A stretch of DNA of 55,226 bases from Bacillota bacterium (GCA_023415835.1 JAEZJK010000035.1:1-55226), one strand, 5' to 3'; shown: positions 26,377-35,418, counted from the first letter of the stretch. Numbers and translations are program-made. Notes: generated by a model from the letters alone, not told the origin.

Positions 26377-26413
26377 TACCTGTAACAACTATCTTAATTT
26401 AGCCGTACAGGTA
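26369..26413 (-). terminator. Terminator of the SipL-like gene
   Basis: TACCTGTA (26377-26384) and TACAGGTA (26406-26413) pair around a long loop of about 21 bases, with TTTTTTTT following on the minus strand. It lies directly past the stop of the 573-residue gene. Confidence 0.75.
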
Positions 26414-26440
26414 CGATTAATAATTAACCATAAGTAAAGT

Positions 26441-28162
26441 TTATCCTACTGGCTTTGGAATGATTAATTTTTGGCCGATATCGATTCGCTCCGGATTGGA
26501 AACCTGATTTACCCGGGCCAACGTAGCTACTGTAGTCTGGTATCGCCGGGCTACTTTCCAAAGCGTATCACCGGGCTGTACCAGATAAAACAAGATACTC
26601 GGCCTGGTTGACGGATCAACCGGTTCCACTGCGGCACAATCCTTTAAAGCCATTAAAGCCTTGGGCATTCTGGCCATCACCCTAAAGTTGACCGTTCCAT
26701 TTACCTGAACCGTCCTGTCCCCGGTTAATTCGAGATTAAGTGACTCCACCTGAGCCACAGTCCGAAGCAGCGCTCCGGGCTTAATACCCGGAAAATCAAC
26801 CATTCCGGCCAAGGGAATACTGTTGTCGTTTTGCCGGTTCCAACTGGCAACTTGTATCCCAGGACCATCGGCGCTGTCGGCGGCATAAATAAGCCTGAGG
26901 TCAAAATTTCCATCCACCAATACTTTATCTTCCGCCACTTCCAAGGATATTCCTTTTGGCGAGCCTTCCCATACCAACAACCGCTCCGGGATCTCCCCGT
27001 TTGGAAGGGCGATCACTGTTTCCAGATTGATCACGCCGGTCTTTTCACCTAAATATTCTTCAAAGTTCAATAGGTTTTTCTGGAGATCGATTATCTGTTC
27101 AGGGCCGGATTCAGCGTCAGTCACTACTTCTTTTTGAATAACCCTGGAAATTGTAACCTCGCACTCGGCATCAACCCGGTAACGCATCTCCCGGGAGGTT
27201 TTCATCTCCAGTTTGCTGTTGCGGAGCGTAACCCGTGGTATAACGATTGGATCGGGATCGGGTGTTTCCGCACTAATGATGGTTTCGAAAGGGACCGCCG
27301 TTCCGGTGGCCCGATTCCATTCTTGAGCAAAGACCTCGGCCGGCCGCCCATCATCGTCGCTTCCGACATAAACCATTGCCACTTCCAGGAACCCTTTTAT
27401 AAAAATCTTACCCCGCCCTGTTTCACAATTTAGCCCGACTGGCCTGGCTTGATAGGTTAATATTCGGGCTGCCCCCGGTTTAAGGTTCGAAAGTACCAGA
27501 GGGGTTTGAACCGGGATCACTTCTTTGCGAATATCCAATATCTCTTCTAATCTTACCGGTTCTTTGGCGACAATGACCTTCGAGGGCGGTTGCGCCATTA
27601 CTTCACTTACGACTGGAAATTCCTCATTCTCAACCGCATGCACTGTAGCCTCCAATTGTCCGAAAAACCGGATTTGGCCGGATCCAGCCCCGTCGAAAGC
27701 TGCATTTGAAGGTGATAAATCCACTTCCACCACCATTCCGGGGCGTAATCCGGGAATAGTGATTCTTTCCTCGTAATCGATTCCACTCTCATTAATCCAA
27801 CGTGCGCTACACTCCCGGCGCTCTAATTCTTGAACCGGAGTTCCCTCTTCGTCGGCGCCTGCGGCAATCCGGCCTTCGCCGGGCTTGGTAAGGTAAATTA
27901 AGTAGGGATAAACCTTTCCCGAAACAACCAGCAGGTCGTCATAAATAGCCAACTCCGGCGCCTCAACCTCAAATCCTCCCCAACTAATCTTATCGAGCGG
28001 CGGTAAATTTTCAGCCAATTTTAGTTCCCCATCCACCGAAACGGATTGGGTGAGATCGGATAAAAAAAATGGATATTTCATCGACTCATATTGACAACTG
28101 ATACTCACTTTCATCCCCCCGTAATCTTTTTTCGCCCTGGCCAATAGCCCGCAATTATTCAC
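26441..28162 (-). CDS. SipL-like spore protein: SPOCS repeats plus C-terminal LysM
   Basis: This 573-residue protein has several SPOCS/DUF3794 modules (around 38-190, 190-330 and 370-500) and one C-terminal LysM domain from about residue 525 (YLVQPGDTLWKVARRYQ to IGQKLIIPKPVG). That is the architecture of SipL, which ties the spore coat protein SpoIVA to the forespore in clostridia. The GTG at 28162 has GGAGG 8 bases upstream; an internal ATG at 28114 is an alternative with poor spacing. The next SPOCS gene downstream suggests a spore envelope locus. Confidence 0.85.
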   Translation of the reverse strand: MNNCGLLARAKKDYGGMKVSISCQYESMKYPFFLSDLTQSVSVDGELKLAENLPPLDKISWGGFEVEAPELAIYDDLLVVSGKVYPYLIYLTKPGEGRIAAGADEEGTPVQELERRECSARWINESGIDYEERITIPGLRPGMVVEVDLSPSNAAFDGAGSGQIRFFGQLEATVHAVENEEFPVVSEVMAQPPSKVIVAKEPVRLEEILDIRKEVIPVQTPLVLSNLKPGAARILTYQARPVGLNCETGRGKIFIKGFLEVAMVYVGSDDDGRPAEVFAQEWNRATGTAVPFETIISAETPDPDPIVIPRVTLRNSKLEMKTSREMRYRVDAECEVTISRVIQKEVVTDAESGPEQIIDLQKNLLNFEEYLGEKTGVINLETVIALPNGEIPERLLVWEGSPKGISLEVAEDKVLVDGNFDLRLIYAADSADGPGIQVASWNRQNDNSIPLAGMVDFPGIKPGALLRTVAQVESLNLELTGDRTVQVNGTVNFRVMARMPKALMALKDCAAVEPVDPSTRPSILFYLVQPGDTLWKVARRYQTTVATLARVNQVSNPERIDIGQKLIIPKPVG

Positions 28163-28370
28163 CTCCCGGCCCTCCGTGCGGAAGGGTTCTCCCGATACTT
28201 ATTTTGAGTGACAAATCATAACCGAATCTATAGATGTTGAATTAAGTTTATGACAACATCTTTTCCTTAATCTATATGCAAACCAAAGCAAAAAAATATC
28301 CCGGTTTGGACATCGCTTTTCTATTCAAAGGATGAGTAGGCCGAGATCTAAAATTCGCCAAGTTTTCATA

Positions 28371-29645
28371 TCAGGCTTTATCCTCCGGAAGCACTCCAAA
28401 GGAGCTGTAAATTAATTCTATACCGAACTTGCCCAAGCCTTTAGGATTATGAATCACCAAGCCTAGCAGGTTAAACTTTAAACCGATCCTAACCCAATCA
28501 CTCCACCCCTGCTGATCTCGGAAAACCAAACAGTGGCGCTCGCCACGGCGCATATAATTAACAATTGTCTCAAATGTGCCTGGATCATATTTAGTAGAAC
28601 GAGGATTCATGGCGGCAAATAGCCTTCCTTCTTTAAATGTTACTTGGCGGTATTGATTACTTTGGTCAAGGTTCCAATCCCAACCGCCAACGCATCCCAT
28701 AATTAATGCCTTCGGCCCTAAATTGTAACTGGCTAACCTCCAAATCGCCCTGGCAAAATGTTTTTTTGATTTTAAAAAAGCCAAGGGTGAATCCAGTTCC
28801 GCCAATGGATCAATCAAAAGCAACTTGGCGGAATTACTTATCTGAGGAAGATTCAACCAATAAAGCTTGTTTTGAATTGACTCTCCATCATCAGGCATCG
28901 GGAGGATTATAAATGGAATTTCCTTGGCCGGCATCGATTCACATAAATATTGCACTAAACCTTTCCACCGAAAAATCGTTTCCAACGGGGCGTCCCTTAA
29001 ATCGATCCCCCAACGCCGTCCACCTTCCCGCTTTAGATTAGTGCTAAGTTTTTTCCAAACATTATGGGACGCTAAAACTTTTTTCCAAGTATCGGGCTGG
29101 GCAGTCACAGTTAGATAAGAGCCGGCATTATTATTAATCCGGATTAATTCGCCATCGCAGGTAAGCTTCCAACCAACTTCCAAACTAGCGGTTGCCGGAA
29201 ATCCTTCTATTTTTTCCCCGGAGTAAAAAACCACCTTTCGATCTAAGAACAGTTTCATTCCGAGATAAATTTTACGCTGCGGGTTTCCTTGTCCGGGTAT
29301 TCCGTGCCAGGCTGATATGGAGACCCCAAACTTTTGAGAGATATTTTTTAAATTTTCTTTAGGTTTTACAGTATAAACAATCCGGTTTAGCTTTGCAGAA
29401 AGCGCTTTTAAAGCTGTAATCGACTTTACTCCGGCAATCCCGTCGTTTCTTAAACTAATAGTTTTTTGAAATAACGACACCGCTTCTTCGGTTAATATCC
29501 CATATATTCCATCAACCGATCCAAAATAAAAACCGGAAACCGAAAGGAGTTGTTGTAACTCCCGGACATCCTTGCCTATGCTGCCAATACGCAAGATCCT
29601 TTTACCAAGCGGTACTTCAGTCACTGCGACGATTTTCCATCCCAT
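28371..29645 (-). CDS. Peptidoglycan-binding/LysM protein with degenerate GH18-like domain
   Basis: This 424-residue protein has a PG_binding_1 domain (about residues 17-75, IGSIGKDVRELQQLLSVSGF), a LysM domain (about 90-135, YTVKPKENLKNISQKFGVS) and a C-terminal TIM-barrel-like region. The barrel resembles the GH18 domain of spore cortex enzymes such as YaaH (HCLVFRDQQGWSDWVRI, LGLVIHNPKGLG). The expected DxxDxDxE is not there: the aligned segment reads WGIDLRDAP, with no acid at the catalytic Glu. It is probably a structural wall-binding relative rather than an active hydrolase. No signal peptide, consistent with a mother-cell spore protein. Confidence 0.7.
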   Translation of the reverse strand: MGWKIVAVTEVPLGKRILRIGSIGKDVRELQQLLSVSGFYFGSVDGIYGILTEEAVSLFQKTISLRNDGIAGVKSITALKALSAKLNRIVYTVKPKENLKNISQKFGVSISAWHGIPGQGNPQRKIYLGMKLFLDRKVVFYSGEKIEGFPATASLEVGWKLTCDGELIRINNNAGSYLTVTAQPDTWKKVLASHNVWKKLSTNLKREGGRRWGIDLRDAPLETIFRWKGLVQYLCESMPAKEIPFIILPMPDDGESIQNKLYWLNLPQISNSAKLLLIDPLAELDSPLAFLKSKKHFARAIWRLASYNLGPKALIMGCVGGWDWNLDQSNQYRQVTFKEGRLFAAMNPRSTKYDPGTFETIVNYMRRGERHCLVFRDQQGWSDWVRIGLKFNLLGLVIHNPKGLGKFGIELIYSSFGVLPEDKA

Positions 29646-29990
29646 TCATAAACCCCCGCAAAATATGTAGCTATATCCAACGAAAAATTAGGTTGCACTA
29701 ATCGGCGGGTAACGTTTTGAACCCAAAAACTATCGCCTAATGCCTATTCCCTATCCCTCTATTACCTCGCGCCTTATGACTCATGCCTTTTCTATAGATT
29801 ATGACTAAATCCCAATTATGGTGAAACCATGCGCTAACTTCAAATTTTGATTGACTTTATCTTCCATGCGAGATAAAATAAATCTTAATATCCTAACAAT
29901 CATCTTAATCCCCAATTGGCCGTCTTCCATTTAAAAAAGGGGTTAGTCTAAAATCCAAATTGTCTTACAATAAACAAGGAGAGGTCGCTA
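29646..29990. other. Divergent intergenic region upstream of cimA
   Basis: It contains degenerate heptamer-like text at about 29733-29797 (CGCCTAATGCCTATTCCC and onward) and the cimA promoter. I found no T-box signature or other riboswitch motif. No small gene is evident. Confidence 0.5.
29851..29879 (+). promoter_or_regulatory. Likely sigma-A promoter of cimA
   Basis: TTGACT (29851-29856) and TAAAAT (29874-29879) are separated by exactly 17 bases. They lie about 110 bases ahead of the cimA start. Each box differs from consensus at one position. Confidence 0.5.
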
Positions 29991-31589
29991 ATGAAGGTAA
30001 TTATTTATGATACAACGTTGCGCGATGGAGCCCAGGGGGAGGGCGTCTATTTTTCAGTAGAAGATAAACTTCGAATAGTCAAGAAGCTTGACTCTCTTGG
30101 TTTGGATTATGTGGAAGGGGGTTGGCCAGGTTCTAACCCCAAAGATCTTCAGTTTTATCAGGCTGCAGCCAAATTAAACCTTAAACACGCTAAACTATCG
30201 GCTTTTGGAAGTACCCGGCGGGCTAATAACCCCCCTGCCGAAGATAAAACCCTTAATGATTTGTTGGCGACCCAAACTCCGGTAATAACAATCTTCGGCA
30301 AAAGCTGGGATTTTCATGCCCGTGAAGTGTTAAAAGTAAGCCTAGCTGAAAATCTGCAAATGATCGAGGACTCAGTAGCCTATCTCCGCCAAAACGGTAG
30401 AGAAGTTATTTATGACGCCGAACATTTTTATGACGGTTTTAAAGCTAACCCAGATTATGCGTTGGATACTTTGAAAGCAGCGGCCCGTGGCGGGGCTGGT
30501 AGCATTGTGCTTTGTGACACCAATGGGGGCACACTCCCCTTTGAAGCCTTAGAAATCTTAAACCGGGTTAAAGAGCAGATATCCCTTCCCATTGGCGTCC
30601 ATTTTCATAATGATTCCGGTACTGCAGTCGCTTCCTCGGTTATGTCGGTCCAGTCCGGGGCCGCTCATATTCAAGGCACTTTTAATGGATATGGGGAACG
30701 TTGCGGTAATGCCAACCTCTCTAGCATTATCCCCACCTTAATTATTAAACTTGGTTATGAATCTCAGATCAAATCAAATTTGCATCTTTTAACCGATGCT
30801 TCCCGTTTTATTGCCGAATTAACCAATTTACACCATGATGAACGTCAGCCCTATGTCGGCGCTTCGGCGTTCGCCCATAAAGCAGGCACTCATCATGACG
30901 CTATTATCAAAAATCCACTTACCCTGGAGCATATCCGCCCCGAAGAAGTAGGAAACGAACGGCGGTTCCTCCTCTCAGATCAGGCTGGACGGAGTACGGT
31001 TTTGAACAAAATTAAGGAGATCCTCCCTGAGACCAAAAAAGACGACCCTAAAGTCCAAAACTTAACCAATCATTTGAAAGATTTGGAAAACATTGGCTAT
31101 CAATTTGAAGCTGCCGAAGCCTCATTTGACCTTGTCATTAAAAAAGCGTTCAACCTATATGAAAAAGTTTTTACCCTGGAAGGTTTTCGAATCATAGTTG
31201 AAAAACGGGGCGATCAACCGGTTCTCACCGAGGCCACTATCAAAGTTAAGGTCGGTAATGAAAGCGAAATCACCGCCGCCGAAGGTGAAGGCCCGGTTAA
31301 CGCTCTTGACTCAGCTATCCGGAAAGCCTTACTCCGTTTCTATCCGGAGATCTCCGATATTAACCTAATCGACTATAAAGTGCGGGTACTCGATGAAAAA
31401 CGGGGGACTGCGGCTAAGGTACGGGTACTAATCGAAAGCTCCGATGGCAAGGAGTCATGGGGAACCGTAGGAGTATCCGAAAACCTGATTGAAGCCTCAT
31501 GGGAAGCCCTGGTAGACAGTATTGAATATGGGATCCTTAACAAAAACTCATCCCAGGAAACGGAAAATTTAAACGTCTCTTCAAGCTAA
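29991..31589 (+). CDS. cimA: (R)-citramalate synthase
   Basis: This 532-residue enzyme condenses pyruvate with acetyl-CoA to citramalate, the entry to threonine-independent isoleucine synthesis. The N-terminal TIM barrel begins YDTTLRDGAQGEGVYFSVED, and VHFHNDSGTAVA, GTFNGYGERCGNANL and YVGASAFAHKAGTHHDAI mark the catalytic barrel and linker. The C-terminal LeuA dimer (allosteric) domain from about 395 ends VDSIEYGIL. The sequence signature QGEG and length distinguish it from LeuA. AAGGAGAGG precedes the ATG. It is a single-gene transcript with its own promoter and terminator. Confidence 0.95.
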   Translation: MKVIIYDTTLRDGAQGEGVYFSVEDKLRIVKKLDSLGLDYVEGGWPGSNPKDLQFYQAAAKLNLKHAKLSAFGSTRRANNPPAEDKTLNDLLATQTPVITIFGKSWDFHAREVLKVSLAENLQMIEDSVAYLRQNGREVIYDAEHFYDGFKANPDYALDTLKAAARGGAGSIVLCDTNGGTLPFEALEILNRVKEQISLPIGVHFHNDSGTAVASSVMSVQSGAAHIQGTFNGYGERCGNANLSSIIPTLIIKLGYESQIKSNLHLLTDASRFIAELTNLHHDERQPYVGASAFAHKAGTHHDAIIKNPLTLEHIRPEEVGNERRFLLSDQAGRSTVLNKIKEILPETKKDDPKVQNLTNHLKDLENIGYQFEAAEASFDLVIKKAFNLYEKVFTLEGFRIIVEKRGDQPVLTEATIKVKVGNESEITAAEGEGPVNALDSAIRKALLRFYPEISDINLIDYKVRVLDEKRGTAAKVRVLIESSDGKESWGTVGVSENLIEASWEALVDSIEYGILNKNSSQETENLNVSSS

Positions 31590-31691
31590 CCGTCCATGCC
31601 ATCTTCCAGAGTTGCCCCAGGTATAATTTCCAAACTAAGTTGACATGGTTCGACAAGCGACGGAAACATTAATAGAATGTTTCCAAAAACC

Positions 31692-31717
31692 AAACTCACC
31701 TGGCTCCAGGTGAGTTT
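31692..31717 (+). terminator. Terminator after cimA (bidirectional)
   Basis: AAACTCACCTGG (31692-31703) and CCAGGTGAGTTT (31706-31717) form a perfect 12-bp stem with a two-base loop, TTTCTCC following. It lies between the convergent cimA and ZIP genes and can serve both. Confidence 0.75.
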
Positions 31718-31809
31718 CTCCACTCCTAACCTATTTAATAACAGATTATTTAATCCGTTGCCGTACCTTAAAATCACCAATGGCTCCCTTGTCTACTGTC
31801 TCCTAATAA

Positions 31810-32550
31810 TTATAACACTCGCACTAACAACACCCCGGCTAATATTCCAACCATTAAACCGGTCCCAACCCAAAATAATCCGGCAAGCCGTTGCGCCATT
31901 GGTAAAAGTTCTTTCATCACCAACAGGAGCATTGCGCCTCCGGCAAACCCTAATGATTGAGAAACCATCCATGGTGAAATTTGCCCTAAAATAGCGCCCA
32001 CCGTTCCGCCAAAAGCCATCGGTAATTCCACCATTACTAAGGCCAATAAAATCTTGGCCAACCTTACCTTAGCTAATTTAAAGGCGGAGGCCATTACCAT
32101 CCCTTCCGGTATATTATGCAGCGCCATGATTAAGGCGAGCCCAATCCATTTTTCAAATTCCTGGTTAGCAATGAATGTCGTTCCCAAAGCCACCCCTTCT
32201 GGAAAGTTATGGGTCCCAATGCCTAAGCCAAGCAAAATCCCTACCTTGGCTAGTTTAGTAAATTTGTGCCGCCGATACCAGGGAACCAGGTTCAAAATTT
32301 TATCAAAATACTGTACTAATAGCATCCCGATCACAGTCCCGACGGTTGTTGGATAAAAACCGCCAAAAAATAAAGCTTCAGGCCAGAGATCAAAAAACAC
32401 CACCGCTACCATGATCCCGCCCGAAAAACCCAAGAGCCAACTTTGCTTGGGCATACTATCCGAAAATCGGTATAAAACAATCAAACCGCCTATAAAGGTC
32501 CCGGAGGTCCCGGCTATTAGCCCCAATAAAGTTGCTTTTAAAATCTCCAT
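31810..32550 (-). CDS. ZIP family metal transporter
   Basis: This integral membrane protein of about 246 residues has seven to eight helices. The metal-site motifs of helices IV and V are visible: LGIGTHNFPEGVALG and MALHNIPEGMVMA, both with HNxPEG. The usual substrates are Zn2+ or Fe2+; selectivity cannot be read here. The ATG at 32550 is preferred because GGATGGAG stands 6 bases upstream, over a start 12 bases earlier. Divergent from the YdcZ-type gene across a hairpin-rich spacer. Confidence 0.9.
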   Translation of the reverse strand: MEILKATLLGLIAGTSGTFIGGLIVLYRFSDSMPKQSWLLGFSGGIMVAVVFFDLWPEALFFGGFYPTTVGTVIGMLLVQYFDKILNLVPWYRRHKFTKLAKVGILLGLGIGTHNFPEGVALGTTFIANQEFEKWIGLALIMALHNIPEGMVMASAFKLAKVRLAKILLALVMVELPMAFGGTVGAILGQISPWMVSQSLGFAGGAMLLLVMKELLPMAQRLAGLFWVGTGLMVGILAGVLLVRVL

Positions 32551-32655
32551 TAACAACTCCATCCTTAAGGAATCCCCGATTCGTTTTCCTGGTTCACTCC
32601 TTAATCATATGCCTTTTTTTTACTGGGATATGAGTGATTTTAGGATGCAGACTAT

Positions 32656-32741
32656 ATAGGATGAAATAAATTTCTTAACCAAGATTTGCATTCTTAAAGC
32701 CGAATGCAAATAACCTCAAATCGGTATTTATTTCATCCTAT
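32656..32741. repeat. Nested palindrome 1 upstream of the YdcZ-type gene
   Basis: Outer arms ATAGGATGAAATAAAT (32656-32671) and ATTTATTTCATCCTAT (32726-32741) match over all 16 bases. Inner arms ATTTGCATTC (32684-32693) and GAATGCAAAT (32702-32711) match over 10. Two internal loops of 12-14 bases separate the stems. It is non-coding and could be a folded RNA or a small mobile palindrome. Confidence 0.7.
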
Positions 32742-32753
32742 TACAGCTGACAT

Positions 32754-32832
32754 AAGTTGAATTAAATTCATTAATTCCTTATCATGGCTGGCTTTAAAGA
32801 CATGATGTAATATCAGAAATTTAATTCAACTT
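32754..32832. repeat. Nested palindrome 2 in the leader of the YdcZ-type gene
   Basis: Outer arms AAGTTGAATTAAATT (32754-32768) and AATTTAATTCAACTT (32818-32832) match over all 15 bases. Inner ATCATG (32781-32786) pairs with CATGAT (32801-32806). The right arm ends 12 bases before the ribosome site of the 32861 gene, so the structure would lie in its 5' leader. Confidence 0.65.
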
Positions 32833-32860
32833 TTATAAATTAAGGAGGAATGAGCAACAC

Positions 32861-33298
32861 ATGCGAGGCAAAATATTATATTTGTTAATGGCGGCGGCAG
32901 CCGGATCGTTAATGGCAATTCAAGGGACATTCAATAGTGTGCTTGGAAAGGTCATCGGCCTTTTGGAAGGCACTTTCAGTGTACACCTATTAGGTACGGT
33001 TACATCCGGCCTGCTTTTATTATTCTTGGGAAACGGAAGTTTCGCTAAATACACTGCCGTGCCTTGGTTTGCTTGGTTAGGCGGGCCGATCGGGGTAGCC
33101 ATTATCTTTGGGGTCGCGGTCAGTATTCCCCGCCTGGGAGTCGGCGTTGCCACCACCGCAATCATCGGGGCTCAATTATTAACGGCTTATCTCATTGACC
33201 ATTTCGGCCTTTTCGGTATGGAGCACATCCAATTTAACCTTTATAAGTTGTTAGGGATCGCTTTAATCGTAATTGGCTCGAAGATGCTTTTAAACTAA
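32861..33298 (+). CDS. DMT-superfamily transporter, YdcZ/DUF606 type
   Basis: This 145-residue membrane protein has five predicted helices and matches the half-size YdcZ (DUF606) family. Landmarks are AAAAGSLMAIQGTFNSVLGK in helix 1, FSVHLLGTVTSGLLLLF, WLGGPIGVAIIFGVAVSIPR, and TAIIGAQLLTAYLIDHFGLF. Single-domain members act as dimers; substrates are unknown. AAGGAGG precedes the ATG. Two large hairpins upstream may control it. Confidence 0.88.
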   Translation: MRGKILYLLMAAAAGSLMAIQGTFNSVLGKVIGLLEGTFSVHLLGTVTSGLLLLFLGNGSFAKYTAVPWFAWLGGPIGVAIIFGVAVSIPRLGVGVATTAIIGAQLLTAYLIDHFGLFGMEHIQFNLYKLLGIALIVIGSKMLLN

Positions 33299-33305
33299 AA
33301 AAATT

Positions 33306-33333
33306 AAGGGACCCGCTTCGAGTCCCTTTTCTT
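33306..33333 (+). terminator. Bidirectional terminator between convergent genes
   Basis: AAGGGAC (33306-33312) and GTCCCTT (33322-33328) pair, with TTCTTT after on the plus strand and TTTTTTT after on the minus strand. It serves the YdcZ-type gene and the CheY-like gene. Confidence 0.8.
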
Positions 33334-33340
33334 TATCATA

Positions 33341-33727
33341 TTATAAAGGTTGTTCACCGGCCGTCCCGGTAAAAGCCATTTCGACAGCCTCCAATACTTT
33401 ATCGGGTTCAAAAGGCTTCATAATAAAATTAACCGCTCCCGCCTTAATAGCTTCAACTACTAAATATTTTTGGCCCATTGCTGAGCACATAATCACCCTG
33501 GCGTTGGGGTCAAGTTCACGAATGGCTTTTAAGGCATTGATGCCCCCCATCCCGTTCATGGTGATATCCATCGTTACCAGATCTGGATGAAGTTCGGTAT
33601 ATTTTTTAACAGCTTCCTCACCAGTGGAAGCTTCACCAGCGATTTCGTAACCTCCCTCAACGAGGATCTTGCGTAACATTAATCTGATAATATTTGCATC
33701 ATCAACTAGTAATATTTTCTTAGCCAT
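33341..33727 (-). CDS. CheY-like single-domain response regulator
   Basis: This 128-residue receiver domain has no output domain. Acidic pair DD at residues 9-10, phospho-acceptor Asp in LVTMDITMNGMGG (about 54), the Ser of IMCSAMG, and Lys in FIMKPFEPDKV are all in place. Such stand-alone receivers act in chemotaxis or phosphorelay. The window's chemoreceptor gene is 14 kb away, so a chemotaxis link is only possible. Confidence 0.92.
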   Translation of the reverse strand: MAKKILLVDDANIIRLMLRKILVEGGYEIAGEASTGEEAVKKYTELHPDLVTMDITMNGMGGINALKAIRELDPNARVIMCSAMGQKYLVVEAIKAGAVNFIMKPFEPDKVLEAVEMAFTGTAGEQPL

Positions 33728-33800
33728 TACCGCCCCCCCGTTCTATAATAAAAGTATCGGAAAGCTCGGCTTTTAACTTAATACTAAACTTACTGTTTGT

Positions 33801-33922
33801 AAATGAGCGAGTTTCATAATTACAAAAATTTACCTTCGCATGCAATATATAGTGTAGGTTTTATTTTAGTCTATCAATATATTGTATGCGAAGCCGGAAA
33901 AAAGAATTATGAAACCGCCTAA
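33801..33922. repeat. MITE-like nested palindrome, copy 2
   Basis: This 122-base copy of the element at 5873-5995 differs at only a handful of positions. The outer GTTTCATAATT and AATTATGAAAC arms and the inner CGCATGCAATATA and TATATTGTATGCG arms are retained. Its right end covers the last bases (stop codon) of the 81-residue gene at 33919, so it may have supplied that stop. Confidence 0.85.
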
Positions 33923-34164
33923 TCTAAATAACTACAGCTAATTTTTTTTAATAACCCGATTAAATCATCTAATACTTTCCCCAAGTCGGCAGCGCGTTCG
34001 ATTGCTGCTTCGATCTGGTGCTTTTTTGATAATCCCATGCTCTGAAAGTCAAGCGCGCTTAAAGTCAGGTTCCGCTCAATTAAGCTTAAACCGGAAATCA
34101 GCGCGGATAAAAATTCAATATTAGTCCGTTCACCACGCCAAACTTCTGTTGTTTCTTCCTCCAT
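33919..34164 (-). CDS. Small helical protein, unknown function
   Basis: This 81-residue protein of mostly helical, amphipathic character starts MEEETTEVWRGERTNIEFL and contains LSALDFQSMGLSKKHQ and ERAADLGKVLDDLIGLLKK. GGGGGTG precedes the ATG. I do not recognise the family. It follows the GlgM-like gene on the same strand (68-base gap), and the palindromic repeat begins at its stop codon, so its original C terminus may have been altered. Confidence 0.6.
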   Translation of the reverse strand: MEEETTEVWRGERTNIEFLSALISGLSLIERNLTLSALDFQSMGLSKKHQIEAAIERAADLGKVLDDLIGLLKKISCSYLD

Positions 34165-34232
34165 CTAAAACACCCCCTTCCCATCTTATGAAGTTACAAA
34201 CGAGAAAGGGACCGAAAAAAGGGCTTTACCCG

Positions 34233-35393
34233 TTAATTTACATGAACTGGTTCCCTAATTATTTGGCGATACAAATCCACAGTGCGGTTAGCAATGGATT
34301 TCCAGCTGAAATGCTGTTCTACTCGTTTACGGCCGTTTTCTTTAAATTTGACAATCAGTTCCGGATTATCCAAGGTAAATTTGATCCTTGCGGCCAATTC
34401 CTCCGGGTTACCGGGAGACACTAAAAAACCGGTTTCACCATCAATTACTACTTCTTTAATTCCCCCGGTCCGGGAAGCGATAACCGGGGTTTTACAAGCC
34501 ATCGCCTCTAAATTAATGATCCCGAACGGTTCGTAAATCGAAGGGCAAATAAATGCTGCAGCGTGAGAGTATAACTGGATCACCTTCTCTTTAGGGATCA
34601 TTTCATTTATCCATTTAATTCGAGGGTTTTGCCCTACCCTCTCCCGTACTTCCCTTTCCAATTCTGGAATATCGGGAGTACTGGCGCAAAGTACAAGGCG
34701 GGCTTGGCCTAAGAGTTCCATTGCTTCCAAAAGCTGAATAATCCCCTTTTGGCGGCTGATCCGGCCTACAAATAGAAGGTATGGATAGTCTATACCTTGT
34801 TCATCCAGATAGGAGCGGTCACTTACCGGATGATACTGTTCAAGGTCGATTCCATTATGAATTACCACTACCTTTTCAACCGGCGCTTGATAAGCCCGGA
34901 TGATATCTTCTTTCATCTCCTCCGAAACAGCGATAATTTTGTCAGCATGCTCGGCTCCGTTCTTTTCAATCCACGAACTCAAAAGATAACCGGAGCCCAA
35001 TTGCTCCTCCTTCCATGGCCGGAGCGGTTCCAAACTATGCATTGTCACTACTAAGGGTGTCCCATATAAAATTTTAGCTAAAAAACCGGCGAAAAATGTA
35101 TACCAGGTATGGCAATGGACTATATCCGCAGTTAACGGTTTACTATTAAAAGCCAGGTTTATCGATAATGTTTGTAAGGCTTTGGCGAATGGCAGACTTC
35201 CCCGGCCGAGTGGCTCCCAAGCCCCAAAACCTACTGCCCGTGGATTCTTCCCTTCTGGGTCAGCTTGTTTCCCGAAGGTCCTAACTTCTACCTCAACTAA
35301 TCCTGCCAGGGCCCTGGAGAGGTAATCCACATGGACGCCGGCCCCGCCATATATGTTAGGAGGGTATTCATTGGTAAATAACGCGACTTTCAA
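34233..35393 (-). CDS. GT4 glycogen synthase / maltose-1-phosphate synthase (GlgM-like)
   Basis: This 386-residue glycosyltransferase family 4 protein starts MKVALFTNEYPPNIYGGAGV, the actinobacterial-type GlgA/GlgM N terminus. HCHTWYTFFAGFLAK, FVGRISRQKGIIQLLEAM and the nucleotide-sugar site SIYEPFGIINLEAMACKTPV are clear, with EPFGI...E as the catalytic pair. Enzymes of this type use ADP-glucose to make glycogen or, with glucose-1-phosphate, maltose-1-phosphate. The adjacent maltokinase gene (25 bases upstream) supports a maltose-1-phosphate role. Confidence 0.88.
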   Translation of the reverse strand: MKVALFTNEYPPNIYGGAGVHVDYLSRALAGLVEVEVRTFGKQADPEGKNPRAVGFGAWEPLGRGSLPFAKALQTLSINLAFNSKPLTADIVHCHTWYTFFAGFLAKILYGTPLVVTMHSLEPLRPWKEEQLGSGYLLSSWIEKNGAEHADKIIAVSEEMKEDIIRAYQAPVEKVVVIHNGIDLEQYHPVSDRSYLDEQGIDYPYLLFVGRISRQKGIIQLLEAMELLGQARLVLCASTPDIPELEREVRERVGQNPRIKWINEMIPKEKVIQLYSHAAAFICPSIYEPFGIINLEAMACKTPVIASRTGGIKEVVIDGETGFLVSPGNPEELAARIKFTLDNPELIVKFKENGRKRVEQHFSWKSIANRTVDLYRQIIREPVHVN

Positions 35394-35418
35394 TGATAGT
35401 CATCCTTTCACAGTACAT

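Noticed and set aside
29646..29990. T-box or amino acid riboswitch upstream of cimA
   Set aside because: No T-box sequence (GGTGGNACCGCG-like) or antiterminator/terminator pair was found; only a sigma-A-like promoter is visible.
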